Source: Streptomyces sp. GQFP
GTDB taxonomy: Bacteria; Actinomycetota; Actinomycetes; Streptomycetales; Streptomycetaceae
NCBI RefSeq assembly: GCF_021545335.1
Contig: NZ_CP089312.1
Coordinates: forward strand, 2,914,001-2,978,000
Reading direction: 5' to 3'
Length of the DNA stretch: 64,000 bases
The position numbers and the translations under genes are program-made. Under the pieces are notes generated by a model that was given only the letters and a program-made list of their open reading frames with translations, ran no database searches and was not told the origin of the DNA. Of this stretch, positions 24,442-32,163 are shown piece by piece (position 1 is the stretch's first letter; every line of letters starts with the position of its first letter).

Positions 24442-25667
24442 GCGGCCGTCTTGTCCGGCTCGTAGAAGAAGTTCTCGAAGTCGGCCGGGTCGTCGAAGCC
24501 GTTGGCGAAGCGGTCGGCGACCGGCGGCAACTGGCCTGCCGCGCCGATGAGGTTGAGGATGTGCTCCGGCGGCGGGGACAGCATCGCGTTGGTCCACTTG
24601 GTGACGTGCTGGGCGGTGTCCCAGTAGCGGTCGAAGGTGGCCCGCATCCAGGTCTCGTCGAACTCCTTCTCGCCCTGTTCGAGGATCGAGGCGAGATACG
24701 AAGCCGCGCACTTCGAGGCCGAGTTGGAGCCCTGGCCGGTGATCGGGTCGTTCGCCACGACCACGTCGGCCACGCCGAGGACCAGGCCGCCGCCGGGGAG
24801 GCGGCCGACCGGGTTACGGACGGTGGGGGCGTAGCGGCCGGCCAACGTGCCGCCCGCGTCGGTGAGTTCGGCCTTGGTGGCCCGCGCGTACTCCCACGGC
24901 GTGAACCGCTCCATGAGTTCCAGGGTCAGGGAGAGGTGCTCGGCGGGGTCGCGGACGCCGTTGAAGACGTCGAGCGGGCCGCCGGGTATGCCCTCCCAGA
25001 AAAGGATGTCGGCGCGGCCCGAGGTGGTGAGCGTCGGCATGACGAACAGCTCGCCGACGCCCGGGACCAGGTTGCAGCGGACGCCGTCGTAGTCGGGGTG
25101 CTCGGGGCGCGGGCCCAGGCCGTGGACGTAGGCGACGGCCAGCGCGCGCTGCGGCTCGCGGTACGGGGAGCGCTCGGGGTCGCGGGCGAACATCGACACC
25201 AGCTCGCCCTTGCCCGCCGAGACGAGGACCAGGTCGTACGTACGGGAGAAGTAGTCGAGGTCGCCGACGGCCGTGCCGTGGATGACCAGTTGGCCGCCGC
25301 GCTGGGCGAACGTCTCCATCCAGCCGGCCATCTTCACCCGCTGGTCGACGGACTGGGCGTAGCCGTCGAGCTTGCCGATCCAGTCGATCGCGCGCTGGGT
25401 CGGGCCCGGGTCGTGCGAGCCGGGGACCGCGACCGAGACGCCGAGTCCTTCGATCTTCGGGGCCTGGGACTCCCAGAAGTTCAGCTGGAGATCGCGCTCG
25501 TGCTGGAGGGCGGTGTGGAACATGCACTGCGTCGACATGACCCGGCCGGACCGGATCTCGTCCGAGGTCCGGTTGGACATCAGGGTGACCTCGTACCCGT
25601 GCGACTGGAGGCCGAGGGCTATCTGGAGTCCGGCCTGACCGGCTCCGACGACGAGTATCTTCCGCAT
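24402..25667 (-). CDS. StyA-like FAD-dependent monooxygenase
   Basis: 421 residues from ATG 25667. The N-terminus RKILVVGAGQAGLQIALGL is a Rossmann GxGxxG dinucleotide fold, and the overall pattern (MSNRTSDEIRSGRV, then late NDPITGQGSNSASKC) is that of styrene-monooxygenase-type single-component FAD oxygenases, which need a separate flavin reductase. None is adjacent. It lies 23 bp downstream of cvnD in the same direction, so it is the fifth gene of the conservon operon. Substrate unknown. Confidence 0.85.
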   Translation of the reverse strand: MRKILVVGAGQAGLQIALGLQSHGYEVTLMSNRTSDEIRSGRVMSTQCMFHTALQHERDLQLNFWESQAPKIEGLGVSVAVPGSHDPGPTQRAIDWIGKLDGYAQSVDQRVKMAGWMETFAQRGGQLVIHGTAVGDLDYFSRTYDLVLVSAGKGELVSMFARDPERSPYREPQRALAVAYVHGLGPRPEHPDYDGVRCNLVPGVGELFVMPTLTTSGRADILFWEGIPGGPLDVFNGVRDPAEHLSLTLELMERFTPWEYARATKAELTDAGGTLAGRYAPTVRNPVGRLPGGGLVLGVADVVVANDPITGQGSNSASKCAASYLASILEQGEKEFDETWMRATFDRYWDTAQHVTKWTNAMLSPPPEHILNLIGAAGQLPPVADRFANGFDDPADFENFFYEPDKTAAYLGSVAGAMAES

Positions 25668-25690
25668 ACGGTCTACGTCTCCTGTCGCAG

Positions 25691-26338
25691 TTACTCGGGA
25701 CTGACGTCCAGTGCGTGGCCCACCAGGGCGAGCAGGGTCTCGATCACCGGGATGCGGCGCCGCGCATCCATGATCATGACAGGTATGTGCGGCGGCACGG
25801 TGAGCGCCTCCCGCACGTCCTCCGGGTCGAACTCGGCGCTGCCGTCGAAGTGGTTGACGGCCACGACGTACGGCAGCCCGCAGCTCTCGAAGTAGTCGAG
25901 CGCCGGGAAGCACTCCTTCAGCCGCCGGGTGTCGGCCAGTACGACCGCGCCGATCGCGCCGCGCACCAGGTCGTCCCACATGAACCAGAACCGCTGCTGG
26001 CCCGGCGTACCGAAGAGGTAGAGCACCAGGTCGTCGTCGAGCGTGATGCGGCCGTAGTCCATGGCGACGGTCGTCGTCCGCTTGTCCGGGGTCGCGGTGA
26101 GGTCGTCGGTGTCCTCGCTCGCCTCGGTCATCAGCGCCTCCGTCTGGAGGGGCTCGATCTCCGAGATGGTGCCGACCATCGTGGTCTTGCCGACGCCGAA
26201 GCCGCCCGCGATCACGATCTTCGTGGCGATCGGCGCCCGGGTGCGGTCCTCCTGCCAGGGCCGCAACTCCTCCTCGCCGGGCCGGACTTGGAGAAGCGGG
26301 GAGACGCCACGGGCGACGTCAGAGACGACGGAGTCCAC
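25691..26338 (-). CDS. cvnD: conservon small GTP-binding protein
   Basis: 215 residues. P-loop GGFGVGKTT (G45-T53), switch-like TTTVAMDYGRI, LFGTPGQQRFWFMW in place of the DxxG box, and NHFD as the NKxD-like specificity box match the MglA/Ras-like CvnD family. It begins within the end of cvnC (20-bp overlap). CvnD acts at the membrane with CvnA-C as a G-protein-coupled-receptor-like complex in Streptomyces development. Confidence 0.93.
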   Translation of the reverse strand: MDSVVSDVARGVSPLLQVRPGEEELRPWQEDRTRAPIATKIVIAGGFGVGKTTMVGTISEIEPLQTEALMTEASEDTDDLTATPDKRTTTVAMDYGRITLDDDLVLYLFGTPGQQRFWFMWDDLVRGAIGAVVLADTRRLKECFPALDYFESCGLPYVVAVNHFDGSAEFDPEDVREALTVPPHIPVMIMDARRRIPVIETLLALVGHALDVSPE

Positions 26339-26729
26339 TCAGCACCCTTTCCAGCAGCGCGCGGTCCGGCTGCCCCGGCCCGTGACCGGTTCCGTACACA
26401 CGGATCTTTCCCTGGTCCGCGAGATCGCTGAGGAGCACGCGGACCACGCCCAGCGGCATCGTCAGCAGCGCGGCGATCTCGGCCACCGTACGCATCCGGC
26501 GGCACAGTTCGACGATGGCCCTCATCTCCGGCATGACCCGGGTGCTGAGGGAACCATTCTCCAACTCCTTGCGCTCCTCGGGCGCTTCGATCGCGGCGAC
26601 GAACGTCTCGACGAGGAGGACGTGTCCGAAGCGGGTCCGGCCGCCGGTCAGCGAGTACGGGCGCACCCGGGCCGGTTTGCGGTCGCCGCCACGGACGGGA
26701 AGCCTGGGCGCGTCAGCGGTGCCGCTCAC
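26319..26729 (-). CDS. cvnC: conservon DUF742 protein
   Basis: 136 residues with the DUF742 pattern: RPYSLTGGRTR near the start, then a winged-helix-like region ending IAALLTMPLGVVRVLLSDL and a terminal LERVLSGLRRL. The start ATG overlaps the cvnB stop (ATGA). Probable adaptor of the conservon complex. Confidence 0.93.
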   Translation of the reverse strand: MSGTADAPRLPVRGGDRKPARVRPYSLTGGRTRFGHVLLVETFVAAIEAPEERKELENGSLSTRVMPEMRAIVELCRRMRTVAEIAALLTMPLGVVRVLLSDLADQGKIRVYGTGHGPGQPDRALLERVLSGLRRL

Positions 26730-27280
26730 TTGGCGACCTCCGCCGAACGGTCCGGCACGGTCCTGACGGCCATCGGACCGACCGCCGTGGGCTCCTTGTC
26801 CGGGGCCCCGCGTTCGATCGACTCCCGTAGCTCACTGCGGAGTTCGGGGGTCAGGACATGGCCGGCCCGGCCCACGAAGAGCGCCATGTGGTACGCCACC
26901 ACGCTCATGTCGCAGTCCGGGGAGCCGTGCACACCGAGCAGTGAGCCGTCGCTGATCGACATCACGAAGAGGCTGCCGTCCTCCATCGCGACCATGGTCT
27001 GCTTGACGCCGCCGTAGTCCATCAGCTTGGCGGCGCCGATGGTGAGGCTGCCGATGCCGGAGACGATGGTGGCGAGGTCGGCGGCGGAGCCCTTGGGGCC
27101 GGTCGGCTGATCGGGCCGGCGCTCCGCGTTCCTGTCTGGGTCGGACGAGAGCAGGAGCAGACCGTCCGAGGAGACCACCGCGACCGACGTCAGTCCCGGC
27201 ACCTCCTCGACGAGATTGGTCAGCAGCCAGTGCAGGTTGCGGGCTTCGCTACTCAGGCCGAAGGTACTGGGCGCGGTCAA
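26726..27280 (-). CDS. cvnB: conservon roadblock/LC7 protein
   Basis: 184 residues. Roadblock fold: LHWLLTNLVEEVPGL, then SVAVVSSDGLLLLSS, the GAAKLMDYGG turn, and MEDGSLFVMSISDGSLLGV. These proteins regulate small GTPases (MglB-like), here CvnD. An extra C-terminal polar tail of about 45 residues is present. The start overlaps the end of cvnA by 4 bp. Confidence 0.93.
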   Translation of the reverse strand: MTAPSTFGLSSEARNLHWLLTNLVEEVPGLTSVAVVSSDGLLLLSSDPDRNAERRPDQPTGPKGSAADLATIVSGIGSLTIGAAKLMDYGGVKQTMVAMEDGSLFVMSISDGSLLGVHGSPDCDMSVVAYHMALFVGRAGHVLTPELRSELRESIERGAPDKEPTAVGPMAVRTVPDRSAEVAK

Positions 27281-30192
27281 CTGCTTGCCTCCTCGACTGT
27301 TCCCCCCGTGGATTCTTCGGCATGTGCGGGCTGTGCCGTACGTGCCGGTTGTTCCGTGTGCTCGGTCCGGTCGGTCCGCTCCGTCTGCTCCGCGATCTCC
27401 GCCTCCACGTCACGGCGTCCGTCGCGGGCACCACGGTGGAACCCGCCGAGCCTGCGGCGCAGCGCGTCGGCGTCGACGGATCCGATCCGTGGTTTCGGCG
27501 GCGCGGCGGGCGCGGTGATCTTCGGGGTCCGCTTGGGCAGGCCCTTGTCGGTGAGCGGTTCGTCCTCGACGCGCTCATGCGTGTCGGGGCCGATGGCGTA
27601 GGGGTCCGGAGCGGTACTGCCGGTGTCGGGAGCCGTGGGGACGGTCGGCTCGGGCGTGTCCTCGGCCGGGGGTTCCGGCACGAGCAGTTCCATGGTGATC
27701 TCGGAGGCGGGGATGGCCTCGGGGACGGGAGTGATGTCGGGAGCGGTGTCGGGTTCCAGGGCCGACGACGCCGACGACTCGGCCGCTGCGAGCGGGGCCG
27801 CATCCGTGTCCTCGTCCGTGTCCTGGTCCGCGTCCGCCTCCGCGTTTCGTACGGCTCGCTCCGCCAGGGCGATCATCGGATCCGGTGCGTCAGCCGTGAG
27901 CGGGTCGCCGACGGGCTCCTCGCCCGGTTCGTCGGCCTGGGGGGCCTCCTCCGGGTCCTCGGCCTCCGAACGCCCTTGCAGGACATTGGAGTTGACCTCG
28001 GCGTCGGCGCCCGGGAAGGTCAGCGTGCCGCCACCGAGCGTCGAGTTGGCCGAGGGTGACACGGCCGCGGGGTCCTGGGCCAGCAGTGCCTTCGGCAGGA
28101 CGACGACCGCCGCGACCCCGCCCTGCTTCTGCTCCCGCAACTGCACCCGCACACCGTGCCGGTGGGCGAGCCGCGCCACGACGTACAGCCCGAGCCCGAT
28201 GCCGTCGCCGTCCTCGTCGCCCTCGTCGCCGGACTCGTACGGGGCGTCCGGATCGAAGTCGGCGAGGCGGGAGTTGAGGCGGACGAGGCGGTCGGCGGTC
28301 ATGCCGATGCCCTCGTCCTGGACGGAGAGCATGATGTCGCCGCTCTCCAGGAGCCAGCCGGAGATCTCCACCGGCAGCTCGGGCGGGGTGAACGAGGTGG
28401 CGTTCTCCAGGAGTTCGGCCAGCAGATGGCTGACGTCGTCGGCGGCGAACCCGGCGAGATGCGCGTGCGGCGGCAGCGCGGAGATGCGCACCCGCTCGTA
28501 CCGCTCGATCTCGCTCACGGCGGCCCGGACGACGTCGACGAGCGGGACGGGACCCGCGTGCTGGTGGCCGTGTTCGGCGCCGGCGAGGACCAGGAGGTTC
28601 TCGCTGTGGCGGCGCATGACGGTGGCGAAGTGGTCGAGCTTGAAGAGGGTGGCGAGCCGGTCCGGGTCCTGCTCGCGCTCCTCCAGGCCCTCGATGACGG
28701 CGAGTTGGCGCTCGACGAGGCCCAGGGTGCGCAGCGCGAGGTTCACGAACGTGCCATGGATGTTCTGCCGGGTGCGGGACAACTGGGTTGCCGCGTCGGC
28801 GAGTTCGGTGCGCAGTTCCTCGCGGGCGTCGGCCATCTTCTGGCGCTGGCCGACCAGGTGCTTGCGGTCGGACTCCAGGGTGGCGATGCGCTCGTGGACG
28901 GCGAGGGCGCGGGCGTGCAGGGCGTTGACGGAGCGGACGACCTGGGCGAACTCGTCGTTGCGGCCGGTGAACTTGACCGGTTCCTCGGCGAGCGGGTCGG
29001 CGGCCCCGGCGAGCCGGGCGGTGCCCCGGCGCAGCACGGAGAGCGGGCGGGTGAGGGTGCGGGCCATGGCGGTCGCGATACCCACGGAGATCAGGAGGAG
29101 GGCGCCGAGGGCGGCGATCCGGATCTCCAGCTCGGTGACGTCGTCGTCCCGGAGCTTGATGAGCGCCTTGGTGCGGCGCTCGAAAAGGGAGGCCTCGACC
29201 CCGCGCATCAGCTCGACGCGGGCGGAGAGCGCCGCGTCCACACCGCTGAGGCTGGTGGCGAGTTCGCGCGTGGACAGCGTGGGCTGGTCGGTGAGCGAGG
29301 CGAGGTACTTGTCGGCGGTGTCGACCTCGGGTCCGGTGACCGTGGAGTCGTAGCTGCCGACGGCGGTCTCGGGGGCCGTCTCGCGGAAGTCGAGGATCGC
29401 CGCGTCCGAGCGCAGGCGGGCCTGCTGTGCGGCCGTGGTGAGCGCGTTCCGCGTCTTGGTGTTCGCCGGCGAGGTGACGGTCTCTCGGGAGGACAGCCCG
29501 GTTACCGGGTCGTACACGTTCTCGGTGGAGGTCGGCACGCTCAGCGCGGCGAGGAGGAGGCCCCGGGCGGCGGCGGCCTGCTGGACGGCAGAGTCGAGTT
29601 CGGCGAGGGCGTACGCGCCGGATCCCGTTCGCGGCGGCTGCTGCTCGGCCAGTCGCTCGGCGAGGCGGTGCAGCCCGGCGATGGCGGCGGAGTACGTCTC
29701 GTGGGCCTGGAGAGCGGTGCTCTTGCCGGTGAGCGCCTCCCGGCGCAGCGTCGCGATCTCGTCCAGGTCCTCGCGCAGCGCGGCCGGGGTGTCGGGGTTC
29801 GCGCGCAGATCGCCGACCTGGCGGTCGACGCGGGCGCCGCGCTGCTCGGAGGGCGCCTTCGCCTTGGCGCGGCCGGCGGCGATGTAGACGGTGACCTCGT
29901 CGCGTTCGTCGGCGAGCGAGTGGGCGAGGGTCAGGGCGTCCTGGGTCTGTGCGGCGAGGGTCACCAGGTTCTGGAAGTCGTGGAGCTGGGAGGAGGCCGC
30001 GATGAGGGACGGGGAGCCTGCCCCGGCGATCGCGGCGGCCACGACGGCGACGGCCACGATGAGCCGGTTTCGGACGTGGGCGGGGCGTCCCCGGCCCGCG
30101 GGATCGGTCGGGGCGTCACCGGTAGCGCTCCCTGCGGGAGCTGTCTGCCTGCCTGTGCGCCGAGGCCGCGTCTTCTGCACCGTCGCTCGCAT
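27277..30192 (-). CDS. cvnA: conservon sensor histidine-kinase-like protein
   Basis: Up to 971 residues; the ATG at 30192 has a poorly spaced AGGA, so a GTG at 30180 is an equally good start. Features: transmembrane helix near 43-62; an extracytoplasmic sensor of about 290 residues of the nitrate/nitrite-sensing type; a second helix near 357; HAMP; coiled coil; and a HATPase domain with ELLENATSFTPP (N-box), DEGIGM and GDGIGLGLYVV (G-boxes). A canonical HELR phosphoacceptor box is not seen, as is usual for CvnA. A very long acidic, Pro-rich tail (about 700-971) ends in a short basic patch. Confidence 0.92.
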   Translation of the reverse strand: MRATVQKTRPRRTGRQTAPAGSATGDAPTDPAGRGRPAHVRNRLIVAVAVVAAAIAGAGSPSLIAASSQLHDFQNLVTLAAQTQDALTLAHSLADERDEVTVYIAAGRAKAKAPSEQRGARVDRQVGDLRANPDTPAALREDLDEIATLRREALTGKSTALQAHETYSAAIAGLHRLAERLAEQQPPRTGSGAYALAELDSAVQQAAAARGLLLAALSVPTSTENVYDPVTGLSSRETVTSPANTKTRNALTTAAQQARLRSDAAILDFRETAPETAVGSYDSTVTGPEVDTADKYLASLTDQPTLSTRELATSLSGVDAALSARVELMRGVEASLFERRTKALIKLRDDDVTELEIRIAALGALLLISVGIATAMARTLTRPLSVLRRGTARLAGAADPLAEEPVKFTGRNDEFAQVVRSVNALHARALAVHERIATLESDRKHLVGQRQKMADAREELRTELADAATQLSRTRQNIHGTFVNLALRTLGLVERQLAVIEGLEEREQDPDRLATLFKLDHFATVMRRHSENLLVLAGAEHGHQHAGPVPLVDVVRAAVSEIERYERVRISALPPHAHLAGFAADDVSHLLAELLENATSFTPPELPVEISGWLLESGDIMLSVQDEGIGMTADRLVRLNSRLADFDPDAPYESGDEGDEDGDGIGLGLYVVARLAHRHGVRVQLREQKQGGVAAVVVLPKALLAQDPAAVSPSANSTLGGGTLTFPGADAEVNSNVLQGRSEAEDPEEAPQADEPGEEPVGDPLTADAPDPMIALAERAVRNAEADADQDTDEDTDAAPLAAAESSASSALEPDTAPDITPVPEAIPASEITMELLVPEPPAEDTPEPTVPTAPDTGSTAPDPYAIGPDTHERVEDEPLTDKGLPKRTPKITAPAAPPKPRIGSVDADALRRRLGGFHRGARDGRRDVEAEIAEQTERTDRTEHTEQPARTAQPAHAEESTGGTVEEASS

Positions 30193-30631
30193 TCCTGACT
30201 CGTGTGCCCATGGGCCCGGGTGACGATGCGTCCGGACCCGAATGACGATCCGTCAACTGGATGGCCGCCCGGATGGTTCTGGCCTGCCGCTCACCCGGTA
30301 CGGTTCCGGTTCTCCGGCACGGTCCGGCTCCCGACCCTCCCATGCCGGTGGGCAGGGAGCGCGCGTCACCTGACCCGCCACTCAAAGGAGTGAACATCAA
30401 GGAGTCAACATCGGCGGGGAGTTGGCGGCAAGTTCCTCTGGCCTGTGCTCCCACTGTGCCCGGCGGGCCGGTTGGACGTGGGCGGCGGGCTTTGACATTA
30501 TCCGCCACCACGTCTTCACGAAGTAGATTATTCCCGCCCAAACCAGGCGTCTGACCAGGGGCTACCCGGTGTTTCGGCAACTGTTGCCAGCCTTTTGAGA
30601 ACGTTGTGAAGGCCTCGTGCAGACTAGCCGG
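30193..30631. other. divergent intergenic region between cvnA and the PP2C-like gene
   Basis: About 439 bp with no convincing gene. It contains a 14-bp direct duplication (30385-30412) and a TTGACA box near 30491 with no good -10 at standard spacing. Promoters for both flanking genes must lie here. Confidence 0.5.
30385..30412 (+). repeat. 14-bp tandem duplication carrying GGAGT
   Basis: AAGGAGTGAACATC is followed at once by AAGGAGTCAACATC, one mismatch. Each unit contains a GGAG, so it resembles a duplicated ribosome site, but no persuasive reading frame follows. Confidence 0.8.
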
Positions 30632-31423
30632 ATGCGCACTGAACTCGCCACGGAGCCCGGTGACCCGGCCCGCCCCAATGAGGACTTCGCCGCGATCGGA
30701 CTTCCCGCCTCAGGGCAGGGCGGTTCGCTCGTGCTCCTGGACGGGGTGACTCCCCCCAGGTCCGGCACGGGCTGTCTGCATTCCGTCCCCTGGTACACGG
30801 CCCGGCTCGGCGGCGCACTGACCGAACTGTCGGTTTCACAGCGGGATATGCCCCTCCAGGACGTGCTGGCGGCGGCCATCTCTCGTACCGCCGAGGCCCA
30901 CGCGCAAACCTGTGACCTTTCTCACCCTCGTACGCCCCAGGCGACCGTGGTCCTCGCCCGCTGGTCCCCGGCCACGGTGGAGCATCTGGTCCTGTCCGAC
31001 TCGGCCCTGCTGACCGAGTCCCCGGACGGCTCGGTCACCGCTCACCTGGACGACCGGCTGTCCCGTGTCCCCCGTACGTCCCTGGCCACGGACGCGATCG
31101 CCGACGCGACGGTACGCAACAAGGAGGGCGGTTTCTTCACGGCGGCGGCCGATCCGGCGGTGGCGTCCCGCGCGGTGTCGGGCACCCTCCCGCGCGCCGA
31201 GGTCCGCGCCCTGGCGGCCCTGACGGACGGCGCGACCCGCTGGGTGGAGAAGTTCGCCGAGGGCGACTGGACGGCCTGCTTCACCGCCGTACGCAAGGAG
31301 GGCCCGCAGGCGCTGCTGAACCGCGTACGAGAACTGGAGCGGGCGGACGCGGACGCGGGCCGGCCACGCCTGCGCCGCAGCAAGACGCACGACGACGCGA
31401 CGGTCGTATACGTGGACCTGTGA
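30632..31423 (+). CDS. PP2C-like serine/threonine phosphatase-fold protein
   Basis: 263 residues from ATG 30632. The pattern ARPNEDFAAIGL, then SLVLLDGVTPP, ATVVLARW, VLSDSALL, ALTDGATRW and THDDATVVYVDL at the end follows the PPM/PP2C metal-site order (NED for RxxxND, LDGV for DGHGG-like, SDS, TDG, DD). Some metal ligands are altered, so activity is uncertain. It is divergent from the conservon and may act in signalling with it, though this is only a positional inference. Confidence 0.7.
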   Translation: MRTELATEPGDPARPNEDFAAIGLPASGQGGSLVLLDGVTPPRSGTGCLHSVPWYTARLGGALTELSVSQRDMPLQDVLAAAISRTAEAHAQTCDLSHPRTPQATVVLARWSPATVEHLVLSDSALLTESPDGSVTAHLDDRLSRVPRTSLATDAIADATVRNKEGGFFTAAADPAVASRAVSGTLPRAEVRALAALTDGATRWVEKFAEGDWTACFTAVRKEGPQALLNRVRELERADADAGRPRLRRSKTHDDATVVYVDL

Positions 31424-31457
31424 ACCAGGTGACCGAGAAGATCCAGGAGAGGGAGTC

Positions 31458-31961
31458 CTACTTCTCCATGCCGAGGTTCAGCTGATGCAGCAGCCGGGCC
31501 AGTTCGGCCACCTCGGTGCGGTCCCAGGCCGCCATCTCCCGCACATACCGCTCGCGTCGCGCCTCCCGTACGGCGCGGAAGCGGACGCGGCCCTCGTCGG
31601 TGAGGTGGACCAGCCAGGCGCGGCCGTCGGCGGGGTCCGGCTCGCGCGCGATGAGGCCCAGCTCCTCCATGGCACGCAGCTGGCGGGACATGGTGGCCTT
31701 GCCGACGCCGATGAAGGCCGCGAGCTCGGTGGCACGCTGGCGTCCGCACTCGTCCAGCCGCACCAGCAGCCCGTACGCCGACGGCTCCAGGTCGGGATGG
31801 ACCTCGCGGGCCATCTCCCCGGAGTTGGCCCGGGCGCGCCGCAGGAACACGGTCAACTCGCGCTCCAGGGCGAGGAATTCCCGCTCGACCCCGGGTCCGG
31901 GCGTCGTGGACTCGACTCGCTGTCCGCCGAGGTTCCCCTCGCCGTTCACGTCCTCGTGCAC
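31458..31961 (-). CDS. MarR-family transcriptional regulator
   Basis: 167 residues from GTG 31961, preceded by GGAG at good spacing. The winged helix is clear: ATELAAFIGVGKATMSRQLRAMEELGLIAREP, then the DPADGRAWLVHLTDEG wing. C-terminal helix AELARLLHQLNLGMEK closes the dimer interface. Isolated between the convergent PP2C-like gene and lon; target and ligand unknown. Confidence 0.9.
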   Translation of the reverse strand: MHEDVNGEGNLGGQRVESTTPGPGVEREFLALERELTVFLRRARANSGEMAREVHPDLEPSAYGLLVRLDECGRQRATELAAFIGVGKATMSRQLRAMEELGLIAREPDPADGRAWLVHLTDEGRVRFRAVREARRERYVREMAAWDRTEVAELARLLHQLNLGMEK

Positions 31962-32163
31962 GTCAGCACTCCTGATCCGGTCTCGCCACTCTGAAGGTGT
32001 CCGTCGAATGCGGCCATTGCCGCAGCTCGGACAGTATTCGGCAAGTATTTCGCAGGCCAGGACCACCGACGTCACCCAGGCCCCTCCTGGCCGGTCCGTC
32101 CGGCGTACGGGAAAGCCCGAACCCCTTTCCGGGACCCGGGCTCTCACCGACCGGCAGCGTCCG

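Noticed and set aside
30491..30496. TTGACA box upstream of the PP2C-like gene
   Set aside because: No acceptable -10 hexamer lies 16-18 bp downstream, so not called as a promoter.
30399..30560. Possible small peptide gene after the duplicated GGAGT motif
   Set aside because: The candidate frames lack codon bias and the two GGAG motifs are not suitably spaced from a convincing start.
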